Positions 22,783 to 33,611 of a stretch of DNA of 64,000 nt are shown one piece after another. The DNA is from Sclerotiophoma versabilis (lineage: Eukaryota; Ascomycota; Dothideomycetes; Pleosporales; Didymellaceae). The stretch is from assembly GCA_012274445.1 (NCBI GenBank), contig JAAROD010000029.1, forward strand, positions 1,364,001-1,428,000, in the 5' to 3' direction. Below the pieces are notes generated by a model. The model did not search any database. It had not been told where the DNA came from and worked only from the letters and a program-made list of their open reading frames with translations. The translations under genes and the position numbers were made by a program. The first letter of the stretch is position 1. Each line of letters begins with the position of its first letter.

Positions 22783-24016
22783 ATGCGTTTCAGCGCCCCC
22801 ACAGTACTTTGCCTCTTGGCTGGCAGCTTGGCCAATGCATTCCCTGCACTACAGGAAAGCCGTGCCCTGTCGTCAACTTCTGAAAGGACTACCACAACAC
22901 TGCCTACTATTGCCTCTACAGACATCGCAATCGTTATTGATCAACTTGCGTAACTGGCCAAGTTCGCACCAGATGCAAGCCAGAGCGCATTGAGCAATAC
23001 TGACAAGCAAAAGCGAGGACTATGTACACCATTCAACCTCTCTATCCGCAGAAAATGGTAGGAAAGTCATCGTCGTTATCGTACAAATAACTCTGACATA
23101 TTCTCTAGGGGTACGCTGTCCAAGAAGGAACGCAAGTCGTACACCAGCGCCGGTCAGTGCTTCCAGAAGAAGTAGGCAAAGACACCGAAGAGTCTCATCT
23201 CGGGTGCGATCTCGAGATTCGATGACTGGGTTGGTAAGTGATATCAGCAGTATGTTCTCCTACAGACTCACAGATCAATCAGGAACGCACATGAATCAGA
23301 TAAATGATATGCATTGTGCAGGTACCTTCCTTGCCTGGCACTGCTACTATATCTGGGCCTACAAACAGGCTCTTCGTACAGAATGCGATTACACTGTTAA
23401 GTCTCGCGTACCACACCCCGATGATCTTGGAACTTCTTTGATTCAAATTCATGTAGGCACTCAACCATACTGGGACTGGAGTAAGACTGCCGTCACTGGG
23501 TTGACAAAATCACGCATTCTTGATGGAAGCGACACATGCAAGTCTGGCAACGGCAAATACATACCCGGTAACGACCTTGGCAGCCTTAACCTGAGAGGAC
23601 CAGAGGGTGTCGATCTGCCTCCATTGTACCTATCAACAGCATACGGTGGTGGTTGCGTCAAGTCGGGGCCCTTCAAAGACAGTGAGTATAGTCATAGGAC
23701 GTGATGCTACTGTGAAAACTGCTGATCATTGTAGTGACTGTGAACTTTGGTCCGGAATCTCCCCAGCTGATCCAGTGTTCTATCTCCATCACTCGATGAT
23801 TGACCGCGTGTGGTGGACCTGGCGAAACCTGCACTCCGAGACTGCATTCGGTGCGAAGGGCATTTCTGGCACTGGCACTTTCCTCAACACGCCCCCAGTG
23901 CAAACACGACTTTGGATACTCCTCTCGATCTCGGATATGCCTGGGAAGGCGGCGTTCTACAAACGAGGGGTCTGATGAGTACCATAAGTGAACCGTTCTG
24001 CTACATCTACATGTAG
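22783..24016 (+). pseudogene. Secreted tyrosinase (type 3 copper oxidase) pseudogene
   Basis: ATG at 22783 opens a signal peptide (MRFSAPTVLCLLAGSLANAF). The frame is stopped by TAA at 22951-22953, continues in the same frame, splices at 23058-23108, and is stopped again by TAG at 23173-23175. The tyrosinase core follows: MHCAGTFLAWHCYYIWAYKQ (CuA), QPYWDWSKTA, FDGSDT-like LDGSDTCKSGNG, and later SPADPVFYLHHSMIDRVWWTW (CuB). Between NFGP (about 23750) and SPADP the roughly 100 residues that normally hold the first CuB histidines are missing and the frame changes. Another 1-base shift occurs at about 23897 (NTPP to SANTTLDTPLDLGYAW). The normal enzyme oxidises phenols to quinones for pigment. 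At least two stops, two shifts and a deletion make this non-functional. Confidence 0.92.
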
Positions 24017-24618
24017 ATCGCTGATAGAATCATTGCCTAATAATTGATACTCACCCATGGTATTGTATAGGAAAATCGCAATTCAAGATGTCGTTCGCTC
24101 GCGCTGGATGGTATAATATGTGCCTTGTATAGAAGCTTCTAAACGATAAGGAATGGTAACTTAGTATTTCAGCTATCTGTGATATATTCTGTAGGTTCTG
24201 CAATTTTAGTAGAGCAATAACAAAAATAACGGCTAGGCAAAGAAATGGTTGAGTGCAGAGACTCGTGCCGCGATGGTTGTTACTCTCTGACGAGTATAGC
24301 ATACGATTGAGCTCGACATGACGAGCGTAAAGATCCTCATGGATGTACGCTGTGTCTGCAGAAGGCTTTGTGAACAAACGACCGACCGCAGAGGTTAGCG
24401 AGCGTAGGACGCCTGCGGTTCCTCTCGAAGCCTTGGTAAACATCCCCCATAGCACCGCCTCGAAGAGCTGACACATGCAGAGCCGCATAGGCCGGTGCCA
24501 ATGTTGAGCCCTGTCTAGGTAGTCGATCTTTGTTGCAATTCTGTCGGTATGACCGTTGATGGAGTAATGAGAACTGTGTGTGAACTAGGCCGTCATTCTC
24601 GACGCCTTGTAGAGACAA
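24017..24618. other. Intergenic, no gene seen
   Basis: 3' flanks of the tyrosinase relic and the PIN-like gene. Only chance frames are present. Confidence 0.6.
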
Positions 24619-26041
24619 CTAGTTCGGCTCCCATAGTTTTCGTCCATTTCCACCGCGTGCTGGGCTTGCTCGAGGGACAGCGCGAGCAAACGAGTTTGGA
24701 TCGATCGGGGCATTCGGATCGTGGCGAGGAGCAGGCGGTGCGCGGACAGGTGGTCCTGGTGGAACGTAGGCTCCGCGAGGCGCAAATGCACCGCGACCTC
24801 GCGGAGATGGCATACCACGACCTCGGGGCGCAACATGTCCTCCTCGGCCCCCTCGTGGCGACTGCAGCTGTTTGGTACGGCCAAAGTCGTTGGGGTCCCA
24901 GACACGCTGACTGTTCGTAGTAGCCGCTGGGCCACGGGGCGCACGCTGGAACAGAACCACGTCCTCGTCATCAGATCCTTCCTCTGGTTTGTCTTGATTG
25001 GAGTGGCTGGATTTCGGGCGCTCGGCCGCCTTGGCCGTTACTGGTGTGTTCTTCTTTGCCATACTGGACTCGGACTCGATCCTGTGCAGGGTCAAATGGT
25101 TCTTGTACTCTCGATCCTCGCGGGCGACAATATCACGGAGCTGCTCCAGGCGCTTAGCGCGGATGCCGAACTTGGAAGCAATCATCTGCTTGGTAGGGTC
25201 ATTCGTAAGGAGAATGTAAGAAGCTAGTGCTGCATCTGGATTCGACTCTTTGTTGATGCGCCAGAGAACGTGGTTGAACAGTGGCTTCAGGTAATCGGGC
25301 ACAGCACGCTTGGACGACCTTGCTCCCGGTGATGACTCTGCACTGTTGCGTGCGGTGCGGTTGGGCGAATCCAAAGGAAGAGGGCTTGAGTTCTCTTTGA
25401 GTGTAGACTCTTCGGGATTGGCAGCCTTGGTCTTGGTCTTGGTCAAAGCCGATCGTGGCGACTCTGGGGTCCTGGGTACAGTATTTCCAAGGCTTTGCGT
25501 GGAGCTCATCGAGGTTCCGTCGGACATGTCGAGTGCATTGAACGAGCTCTCGAGATCCTCGTGGTAGTCGTCGTCCTCAGACTCGCTGTCGTCCATGGAG
25601 AGTAGTGTTTCGGGCAGCATAAACTTCTCTACCTCTTCCCAAGTACTGTATGCTTCGTCGACGCCTTCAAGCAAGACACGGTCGGCTGCATCGCCGGAAG
25701 ACATGGACGTGATCTCGTCCAGCCATTTGACGGCTTCACGTGCGTCTGCATTGATACGTTCGTTGCCACTCTTGAGGCGGTGGAGTGTAGTGAGTGCTGA
25801 TAGGCTGTTAGTGAAGGCAAGAGCGGCAGCGCCCTTCGGTCATACTGTGCAGCGGGACAAAGAGGCAGATGGCGCCCTGCGAGATCCACTTGCGGATTCC
25901 GTCGCGGGTGCTCTTCTTGACGCCGGCGATCAAGGCGGTGTCGTCAACTATGCAGTTGAATACCTTGCGCTTGGGCGGTTCGGGTGCGCGCATGGCAGCC
26001 GTGTTGGCGCTGGCCCGGGGCGGGTACGGGCTGCCGCGCAT
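24619..26041 (-). CDS. PIN-like domain protein with RG-rich tail, function unknown
   Basis: Two exons on the minus strand: 26041-25846 and 25796-24619, giving 457 residues; the intron (25797-25845) keeps frame. Residues about 26-95 (VFNCIVDDTALIAGVKKS, GIRKWISQGAICLFVPL, INADAREAVKWLDEI) look like the start of a PIN-type nuclease fold, with Asp in VDDTAL as a candidate metal ligand. The centre is acidic and Ser-rich. A basic helical block (DYLKPLFNHVLWRINKES, ASKFGIRAKRLEQLRDIV) follows. The C-terminus is Arg/Gly/Pro-rich (GGRGGHVAPRGRGMPSPRGRG) and ends KLWEPN. The make-up suggests an RNA-associated protein. The PIN assignment is inference from the N-terminal pattern, and I know no characterised homologue. 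It is divergent from PRP17. Confidence 0.65.
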
Positions 26042-26724
26042 GGCGGTTGGGGTGTGCAGGGCACCAGTGAATGTTGCAAGCGGCTTGCGGTGGTGGTGAC
26101 GGGGTAGTAGATATGGCGGGTGTCGAGGTTTGCAGGATTATGGGATTTGCGAACCGTGGTTGGCAGGCGCGCGGAGGGAAAGTGCGGGTTTGGTGGGCAG
26201 CTGAACAAGCATCGGGGTTCGCGCAAGTCTCAAGGCGCGTGCATTGTGTGCGCGCGGGCTTGTCGCAGCGCAGCGAGTGAGTCAGTGGCAGGCAGAACGC
26301 AGGCGCTCATGTTCGGGGACGTGAGTGGGTGTGCGACAAGTGAAGGTCGAACGCCGGCACATCATTTGGGCTGAGGTGCTCAGGCCGGCGAAGTGGGATG
26401 ACGCGAGATCGCCGCACCCACCAGCCACACTTTCTGTTACTTCTGCCTCTACTGGCCTGGCTAAAGCCTTCCTTCTGCATGGTGACCGAAAATACATTGA
26501 TTTTGGCACGTCTAAAGGCCGCTTCCTTGCAAGAACGAAGACGGTTGACAGCGTCAATCCAGGATGCTTAGTCATGCATAATTTTCCCCAAGCTCAAGCT
26601 ACCCGTTCCATCACGTATCGTTCCTGTCTACGACACTGCAAAAGAAACACGTGAATCCACCGGCGCCTAATACTCGCTATATCCACCCACTTCGCCGCCT
26701 ACAGACTACGCGACAAGACCGACA
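26042..26724. other. Intergenic between divergent PIN-like gene and PRP17
   Basis: 683 bases containing both promoters. No gene is seen. Confidence 0.6.
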
Positions 26725-28098
26725 ATGGCTGCGCCGGGAAAGGGCGCCGGCCGCGTGCCTACTGGATTTGCAGCAGAAACGTTCATCAGCGACCATACAT
26801 TCCGCCAAGGGCACCGCGCTATAGAGGGAGGGCAGAATTCCAAGAAAAGGAAGAGGGAAGGCAAGGGCGACTCGAGTGTGGTGATTGGAGCTGGTGCATA
26901 CAAGGGACCGTGGGCACGGTACGAAGAAGAGAGACCAGATGCAGCTTCAGATGACGAGTTTGGAAGTGATGAAGAGGTGGAAATCATATACGAGGAGGAT
27001 GAGATCGAGGAGAATCCAGAAGCTGCGCCAAAGAAGCTTGCAGGCACCGACTACCACGACACCGAGGCTGAGGGTGAAACGACCGAGTTCAAGGGCAGCG
27101 AGCAGTACGACTACCAAGGGCGGACGTACATGCATGTCCCTACAGACCTGGACATCAAGCTCACTGGAGAGTACGAACCGAAGAACTACATCCCTAAGAA
27201 GCTCGTGCATACCTACAAATACCACACCAAATCCATCACACAAGTACGGTTCCTTCCAGACACCGGCCATCTTCTTCTCTCTGCCTCTGCAGACTCAAAG
27301 ATTGCCATTTGGGATGCATACCACCAACGAGAGCTTCTACGAACCTACTCCGGCCATACGAAATCTGTCAATGACATCGACTTCAACCCTGATGGATCGC
27401 AGTTCATCTCTGCCAGTTACGATCGTTACATGAAGCTGTGGGACACGGAGACAGGAAAGTGTCTCAACAAGTTTACCACTGGAAAGACACCTCATGTCGT
27501 GCGCATCAACCCCAGCACACCGCACGAGTTCCTGGCCGGCATGAGCGACAAGAAGATCCTCCAGTACGACACAAGAAGCGGAGAGATGGTACAGGAGTAT
27601 GACCACCACCTTGGACCCGTTAACACGATTACGTTCTGCGACGAGAACCGCCGCTTCGTCACGACATCGGACGACAAGTCGCTCCGAGCCTGGGAGTACG
27701 GCATTCCTGTGCCTATCAAGTTTATTGCCGAACCGTACATGTTCTCTATGGTCCGCGCAGCGCCTCATCCTTCCGGCAAATACGCTGCCTTCCAGTCTTC
27801 AGACAATCAGATCACCGTCTACTCTACGACTGACAAATTCCGTCAAAACCGCAAGAAGAGCTACCGCGGTCACAACGTGGCTGGCTACGCACCTGACGTG
27901 GCCATCAGCCCGGATGGCCAGTTCGTTACTTCTGGAGACAGCGGCGGTTATGTGTGCTTCTGGGACTGGAAGACGTGCAAGATGTGGCACAAGATCCAGG
28001 CCAGCGATGCGCCAGTTCTGGCGGTGCAATGGCATCCACGTGAGACCTCAAAGGTCATTACCGGCGACTTGAACGGTGTGCTGAAGTACTGGGACTAG
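26725..28098 (+). CDS. PRP17: Pre-mRNA-splicing factor Prp17 (Cdc40), WD40
   Basis: Single exon, 457 residues. The N-terminus has the conserved GFAAETFISDHTFRQGHRAI and GPWARYEEERP blocks, an acidic stretch, then YMHVPTDLDIKL and NYIPKKLVHTYKYHTKSI leading into seven WD40 repeats (for example LLSASADSKIAIWDAYHQ, FISASYDRYMKLWDTETG, FVTTSDDKSLRAWEYGIP). It ends LNGVLKYWD, as in the family. Prp17 joins the spliceosome for the second catalytic step in the nucleus. Yeast Prp17 is 455 residues, so this is full length by that measure, although animal forms have a longer N-terminus. Confidence 0.95.
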   Translation: MAAPGKGAGRVPTGFAAETFISDHTFRQGHRAIEGGQNSKKRKREGKGDSSVVIGAGAYKGPWARYEEERPDAASDDEFGSDEEVEIIYEEDEIEENPEAAPKKLAGTDYHDTEAEGETTEFKGSEQYDYQGRTYMHVPTDLDIKLTGEYEPKNYIPKKLVHTYKYHTKSITQVRFLPDTGHLLLSASADSKIAIWDAYHQRELLRTYSGHTKSVNDIDFNPDGSQFISASYDRYMKLWDTETGKCLNKFTTGKTPHVVRINPSTPHEFLAGMSDKKILQYDTRSGEMVQEYDHHLGPVNTITFCDENRRFVTTSDDKSLRAWEYGIPVPIKFIAEPYMFSMVRAAPHPSGKYAAFQSSDNQITVYSTTDKFRQNRKKSYRGHNVAGYAPDVAISPDGQFVTSGDSGGYVCFWDWKTCKMWHKIQASDAPVLAVQWHPRETSKVITGDLNGVLKYWD

Positions 28099-28376
28099 AA
28101 CTGGTTTCGTAAACATGCCAAACATACTGCTACTGAACAACATAGCATAGTTAGATGCCGACGAGCATAATGATACCCAAACACTTCAAGCAACTCTCCA
28201 ATGCCATCTCTCAATCTGACTCGCATTACTGTCGTGATGATTCTCCGTCCGTGCACCACCTGACTAAGCAACATTTTCCCGCATCCTCACCCAACCCATC
28301 AAGGTCAACGCTGCATTCAAGTACCCAGCTCGCCGCTCCCGTCTACTCCCGCACCCCAAACCACGCGCTCGCCAAT

Positions 28377-28777
28377 ATGCTCGCCCGCGCGCTCATCCTG
28401 CCCCTCCGACGCACCGTCTTCGCGCCGCGCACCCCCGCCCGCACACTCCACACATATACCTCCGCCTCGCGGCCGACGCTCTCCTCCTGCCACTCGCCCG
28501 TACACAGTCTGCTCACACGATTCAGCGGGCTTCGAATAGGTGCCCAAGCGCCGTCGAAAACAGGCGCTCTGGTGCAGCAGACGCGGGGCATGAAGGTGCG
28601 CAGCTCTGTCAAGAAGCTGTGTGATGGGTGCAAGAGTGTGAGGAGGAAGAAGGGGCGCTATGTGTATATCATCTGCTCGAAGAATCCGAAGCACAAGCAG
28701 AGGTGAGTTTGAAAAAGACCGAGTTGGAGCGGAGTGAGTGGTGAGCGCTACGCTAACAAGCGGGTAGGCAGGGATAG
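28377..28777 (+). CDS. RTC6: Mitochondrial ribosomal protein bL36m
   Basis: Two exons: 28377-28702 and 28768-28777, giving 111 residues. The N-terminus is a long basic, Ser/Thr/Arg-rich mitochondrial targeting region (MLARALILPLRRTVFAPRTP). The C-terminal 37 residues are the L36 zinc-ribbon domain: MKVRSSVKKLCDGCKSVRRK, then YVYIICSKNPKHKQR with Cys/His metal ligands. Reading through the donor would stop at KHKQR. Splicing (28703-28767, GTGAGT, CGCTAAC branch, GTAG) adds only QG and restores the universal KHKQRQG end, so a 10-base last exon is called. It is a component of the mitochondrial large ribosomal subunit. Confidence 0.92.
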
Positions 28778-29045
28778 ACTGTTGATGGATGGAGCTGTGC
28801 AGACGGGGCTGAATAAACAGAGACGGCAATTGAAGAGGCGAGCTGGAATGGCACGGATATAGAAGAGAAGGGCGCTTGTAACATAAGTGTACTCATTGGG
28901 CATAAATTGGCGTTGGACCATTGGTTGTACAGGTACGGACTTGCAGCAATGAAGAGCATAAAATTGCGGCCATGGAAGTGGTAACCGTCTACCATTTCGT
29001 CACTTCAAGTTGACACTCTTCCTCGAGATGCTTCGGTATCACTCC

Positions 29046-30974
29046 TCAGCCCATGCTCCCACCACTCCTACTCTCATTCCCCACCAAGCCCGCCAACTTC
29101 AGCAACTCATAGTCCTGCTCCTTATCCCCACTTCCCAGATTTATCCTTCTTCTCGCCTCCGCTTCCCTCTCCTGGAACGCCCACTCTTTTCGCTGCACCT
29201 CAGCAACATCATCACCACCACATCCCCAGACTTCCAGGCTGTCAATCTCGAAACGATCCTGCCAATCTTTGCCCTTTCTGCACGGTAGCTGACTCGGACG
29301 GAAACTCCCGCCTCCCTCAGCGAGATGTGTGAAGATGCCAAACTCGAGCGCGTCGTCGAGATGTAGGGACACGGGTGCTGGGCGGAACAGGCCGTAGGAA
29401 TGGCTGCTTGCCTGGGACTGTGTAGGAACTGGAGTGCCGAACCCGACGCCGGCGGGATGCGTGGGCGATTTGTTGAAATAGACATAGTCGCTGCTGAAGT
29501 TTGAGGCGGAGAAGACGTCGTGGGTCGGCGACAGCTGGAAGAGCTTTGTAGACGGGTCGCCGAAGCATGTCTTGCCCGTGTGTTTCCATTGTGTGGGTAT
29601 GTAGGCGCCGTACGTAAGTGTCTGGTTTGGAGAAGATTCGGAGATGCTGTTTGAATATCTCTTGGGCGGTATCCTGCAGGGCGCGTTCACGGGTACCCGA
29701 AGGGGTCGAGGGGAGAAGGCGACCAGATACCAACAATATCGTGGGTGCTCGCCAGTTGAAGACTTGCTTCTCAAACGAGCCCATGGAGAAGCCATGTGTG
29801 TTACCACTGTAAAGGGGCCGCAAGCGTCTGAACAGATTGCTGCCCTTGATGAAGAACGATAGTTGGCTGAGCGTAGTGAGGTTGAGGATCTCACCTGGGC
29901 TGCGCAAGATCGGTTCCGGATCAACTACAGTCTTTGGCGGTGGTATCACTGGATGCGACTCTTGGGTAGGAGACGTCGAGTCTGATTTGCGTTTGGAGAG
30001 ATCGAAGTCCTTTGCGAAGAGGAAGTGCTCAAACAATGGGTTCAATCCGTCGAAAAGAAAGGGTAGGCTCGTAGACAGGGCGGTATCAAACGTACGATAT
30101 GTAACCCCTGGATGTTTGTCGGTGACGAATGACGACAATACTACCTTTGCGGTCCGCCGTAGGTTCTGGATGCGTTCTTCTGAAAGCTCGGGTGCTAGTG
30201 ACGATAGGCTCTGCTGCGCATCTATTGGTGCAATGAGCAGCAGTAGCTCTATGAGCTTCAAGAAATTGTCCGTGGGAATGATTGAGTGGTGCACGTTGGT
30301 TTGTTCGCCGTGCTTGAAGACCTCTAAAGAGTCCATCGAGTCGAGTGCCGCCAACACCAGCTCATCGTCCTCGTCATCTTCGTCACCTTCTTCATCACCT
30401 CCAGGCGCATCCACAGCGAAGCCCATCTTCTCAGTTACCTGGTCCCTATCCTGCTTTTTTCCCTCCACCTCTGATTGTATGCCATTATCGTATACAGCTA
30501 AGCTCCTGTATATCTCCCTAAGCCATATCTCGCGCCCTCTCTTCTTAAGTACTGCTCCATATCTTTCTGTCAAAATTGTGACAACCTTTAGCAGTGCCTC
30601 GTTCGTAAGGATTGCCGGCGCTTGACTCGCGAATGGGAACGCGCCGAGGTAGCTAGCCATCTGAAAGATGACCGGCCCTACACCCAGCGCATCTGGCAGC
30701 TCCAGAAACCGACATAGTGTTGCCTCGCTCCAGTAGTGTATCCCTGATTGTGTATCGGCCAGCGAACGAAAGACGTTCTTGAAGCAATATAGTTCGAGGG
30801 GAGTGTAGCTCTTCTTTGCGAATGTTTGTGCAAGGTTGTGACTGAGTTGTTCTGCCTGGTGTTAGTGAACGCTCACTATGTGGATCATAATATTTCTCCT
30901 CGTACTCTGTGCAGCTTAGTATTTCACGTACCTAGCGTCAGGTGCTGAGCCTCATGCGAAGTTCCCTGACCCAT
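29046..30974 (-). CDS. RTC5: RTC5, TLD-domain protein, with an apparent frameshift
   Basis: Minus strand, exon 30974-30932 (MGQGTSHEAQHLTL) and exon 30851-29046. The N-terminal EF-hand-like helical part (LAQTFAKKSYTPLELYCFKN) is followed by an acidic loop and the TLD domain (LSQLSFFIKGSNLFRRLRPL, FEKQVFNWRAPTILLVSGRL, LTYGAYIPTQWKHTGKTCFGD, LFQLSPTHDVFSAS). Near 29668-29673 the frame changes: the upstream frame reads RERALQDTAQEI while the conserved sequence continues two bases out of phase as IPPKRYSNSISES. A lost TA in GATATACCG would explain it. In yeast Rtc5 acts at the vacuole and disassembles V-ATPase. Either the gene is broken, or this is an assembly error. No intron fixes the frame. 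Confidence 0.8.
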
Positions 30975-31538
30975 GTTGGCGACTTTGTGGCAATCTTAAT
31001 AATCAGTTACGGATGTTGTCGCGTTGTATGCCTAGAAAACAATGACGGCATGTGGGGTTATCGATAAGATGAATGAGGGTGGCCTGAGAGCACGATCACA
31101 AATGCAACATGACAACGAAGTGCAACAATCCGGAAAGAGCCATACCAGAAGAAAAATTAGATAAAGCTTTTCACCTACTTCAATGGAGATGGAATAAAGA
31201 AGGAACTGCCTCCCTGGACCACACATACGGACACACAAGACATTGGCAAGGAAGAGGAAGAGTTAGAGACCCAGACGTTGTACCATGGAGCTATCTAACC
31301 GTGGTTCTGGAAGCTGCTGAGGTAATGGTACTAACATCCAAGAGGCAGACTGTCAAACCGCAGTGAATGCAATGACATTCATTCATAGGCCGTGAAGGGT
31401 TAATCACAGCATCGTGATCAAGCCTGCTGCAACTCGAAGTGAGGCCTCCCTTTGAGGCTTGGTCGCGATGTGTCGTGTAAGCCGAATATTGAAGCACTTT
31501 TGGGCTTGTATGATCAAGCTAGCATGCAAGCAAGCAGC
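30975..31538. other. Intergenic, no gene seen
   Basis: Promoter side of RTC5 and 3' flank of the DEAD-box helicase gene. Only chance frames are present. Confidence 0.6.
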
Positions 31539-33611
31539 CTACCAGGAGGCGACCTTCTCCTCAGCTCCACCAGAGAAGCCGCCATGATCACCGCCGAAGC
31601 CACCAGCATCAGCACCAAGACCTCCAGCATCGCCACCGAAACCTCCAGCATCCTCGCCACCAAAGCCAGCACCGGCGTCGAAACCTCCAGCATCAGCACC
31701 GAAGCCGCCACCGAGACCGTCGTCGGACTCATCGTCAGTGCCGTCACGCCACTCAATCGTATCGGGATCCTCAGGCTTGAACTGCTCGAGAAAGTCAGGC
31801 ACCTCCTGCTTTGATTCGATGAGAATTTTAACGAGATCTTCGCCGATGTCCTCGTTGCGGTCGTTGTAGAATGATGTGGCTTTACCCTCATTTCCGATGC
31901 GAGCAGTACGACCGATGCGGTGAATGTACTCAGTGATGCCATCGTGCTGGGTGGAAGGAAGATCGTAGTTGACAATGTGCTTGACGTTCGCGACGTCAAG
32001 GCCACGAGCGGTGACGCCAGTAGCGACAAGAATAGGGCAACGGGCAATGCGGAAGGAACGCCTAACTCACTGTCAGCTTCATATCGATTGCGTCCAGGAA
32101 AAGACTTACAAGGCATCCTCACGCTCACGCTGTGTTCGATCAGAGTGAATTGAGGTGCAAGGTAGGCCTTTGTTGTAGAGAAAGTCGTCAACCATATCGC
32201 ACTTGCGCTTGCTGTTGACGAAGACCAGTGTGCGCTGGGGCTCGCTCGAGAAGATCAAGTCGAAAAGAGCCTGATCCTTCTCGCGCTCATCGACGTATAC
32301 GATGGTCTGGGTTATGTTTTGGTGTGTGCTACCAACACGGCCAACCTTGATACGCAGATAATCCGATTCCATGTACTCCTTTGCGAGACGGCGAGCGCCC
32401 TTCGGGAATGTGGCCGAAAACATGAGATACGTGTGGTCCGCATCCGAGTTGACATCTGGAATGCGATCAGCGATTTGTTAGGGGTCAAGTGAATGGCAAC
32501 CGTACCAGAGCCGGAGAAGAGCTTCTCCATGGCCTCCTCCCAGCCAGAAGAAAGAAGTTCGTCTGCCTCGTCAATGACGGTGAATTTAAGGCGGCGAAAG
32601 GATAGCAAGTTAAGGTTCTGCATGAAGTCCATCAGGCGGCCGGGAGTGGCGATAAGAATGTCGCAGCCCATCTCCAACTGCTCGCGCTGGTTGCGCGTGG
32701 GAGCACCACCGTATACCACACAAGGGCGCAGCATAGTACGATAGCAAAGCCGGCGAGCCTCGTCGAAGATCTGACAAGCCAGCTCTCTAGTTGGGCAGAC
32801 GACGAGCACAAGAGGCTCAGCGCGGACGCGATCGGTGAGAGCGTTGTATCGAGCCGGGTTTGGGCGAGGAGCCGCCAGCTGACGAGCCTTGCCCATGAGC
32901 TTGGAGAGGATTGGGACGAGGAAGGCAGCTGTCTTTCCGGAACCTAAAGATGATAAGAAAAATCATTCGGCTGCGGTCAGTAGGAACATACCAGTCTGGG
33001 CGATAGCGACAACATCGTGTCCGGTCAAGACTGCAGGAATGCAATATGACTGGATGGGCGTAGGTGAAGCATAACGGCAGAGCCTGACGTTCTCGAGCAT
33101 GACCGGGTGAAGTCCAGCATCGTCGAACTGTAATATGGTAAGCAAAAGATAGGTGAGCAAGATGTCGGGTTAGTTTACCTCGCGGACTGGGAGAATCTTC
33201 TCAGGACCTTCGACCGTCACCTCGTAGGAGAGAGCCTTGATGGCGCCGCCAGCACGCTGCAGGTTATCGTCATCGAAAAGCATCTTCTCTAACTCAGGGT
33301 TGGGCTCGCCGACGTCGCCAAACTCATCGTCCCACTGGTAGATGGCAGCGTCGGACAGCCATTGAGCTTCATTACGAGTAGCGTCCTTCTCAGCCTCACC
33401 GCCGTGGAGGATCTCGTAGTTGAACGGAATTGGATTGTTCCTACGCGTGTCAGTGACTGCTCCTTTAAACAATAATTTGCAACAATTACCAGCCGGCGTC
33501 TTTTGCACGAGCAAGATCAAGAGTAAGCTGCTCCTTACGGGCAGCTGCGGTTTCGTCGCTCATAGGCGGAGGGGCGGGACGAGTGTGCGTGGTCTCGCCC
33601 GCGTCAGACAT
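31539..33611 (-). CDS. DEAD-box ATP-dependent RNA helicase, Ded1/DDX3/Vasa subfamily
   Basis: Six exons on the minus strand: 33611-33490, 33440-33179, 33127-32992, 32943-32506, 32455-32110 and 32061-31539, giving 608 residues. Motifs in order: Q motif (RYASPTPIQSYCIPAVL), Walker A AQTGSGKT, PTRELA, TPGRL, DEAD, SAT, then in the second RecA domain TLVFVNSKRKCD, TGVTARGLDVANV and HRIGRTAR. The C-terminal 60 residues are Gly/Asp/Phe repeats (GGF-GGDAGG type). Ded1-group helicases unwind mRNA 5' leaders during translation initiation and assemble stress granules. The N-terminus (MSDAGETTHTRPAPPPMSDE) differs from canonical Ded1, so it could be a paralogue of Ded1 in this fungus. Exon 4 starts inside the Walker A codons, with frame preserved. 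Confidence 0.92.
31545..31725 (-). repeat. Gly-Gly-Phe-Gly-Gly-Asp-Ala tandem repeats in the helicase tail
   Basis: Short coding repeats of about 24-30 bases encode variants of DAGGFGGDAGG at the C-terminus of the DEAD-box protein. Such low-complexity tails favour RNA granule formation (inference). Confidence 0.7.

Noticed and set aside
31514..32191. Long minus-strand frame overlapping the helicase
   Set aside because: It is a shifted frame of the helicase exons 5-6. The Ser/Leu/Val-rich translation mirrors the Gly-rich coding repeat.
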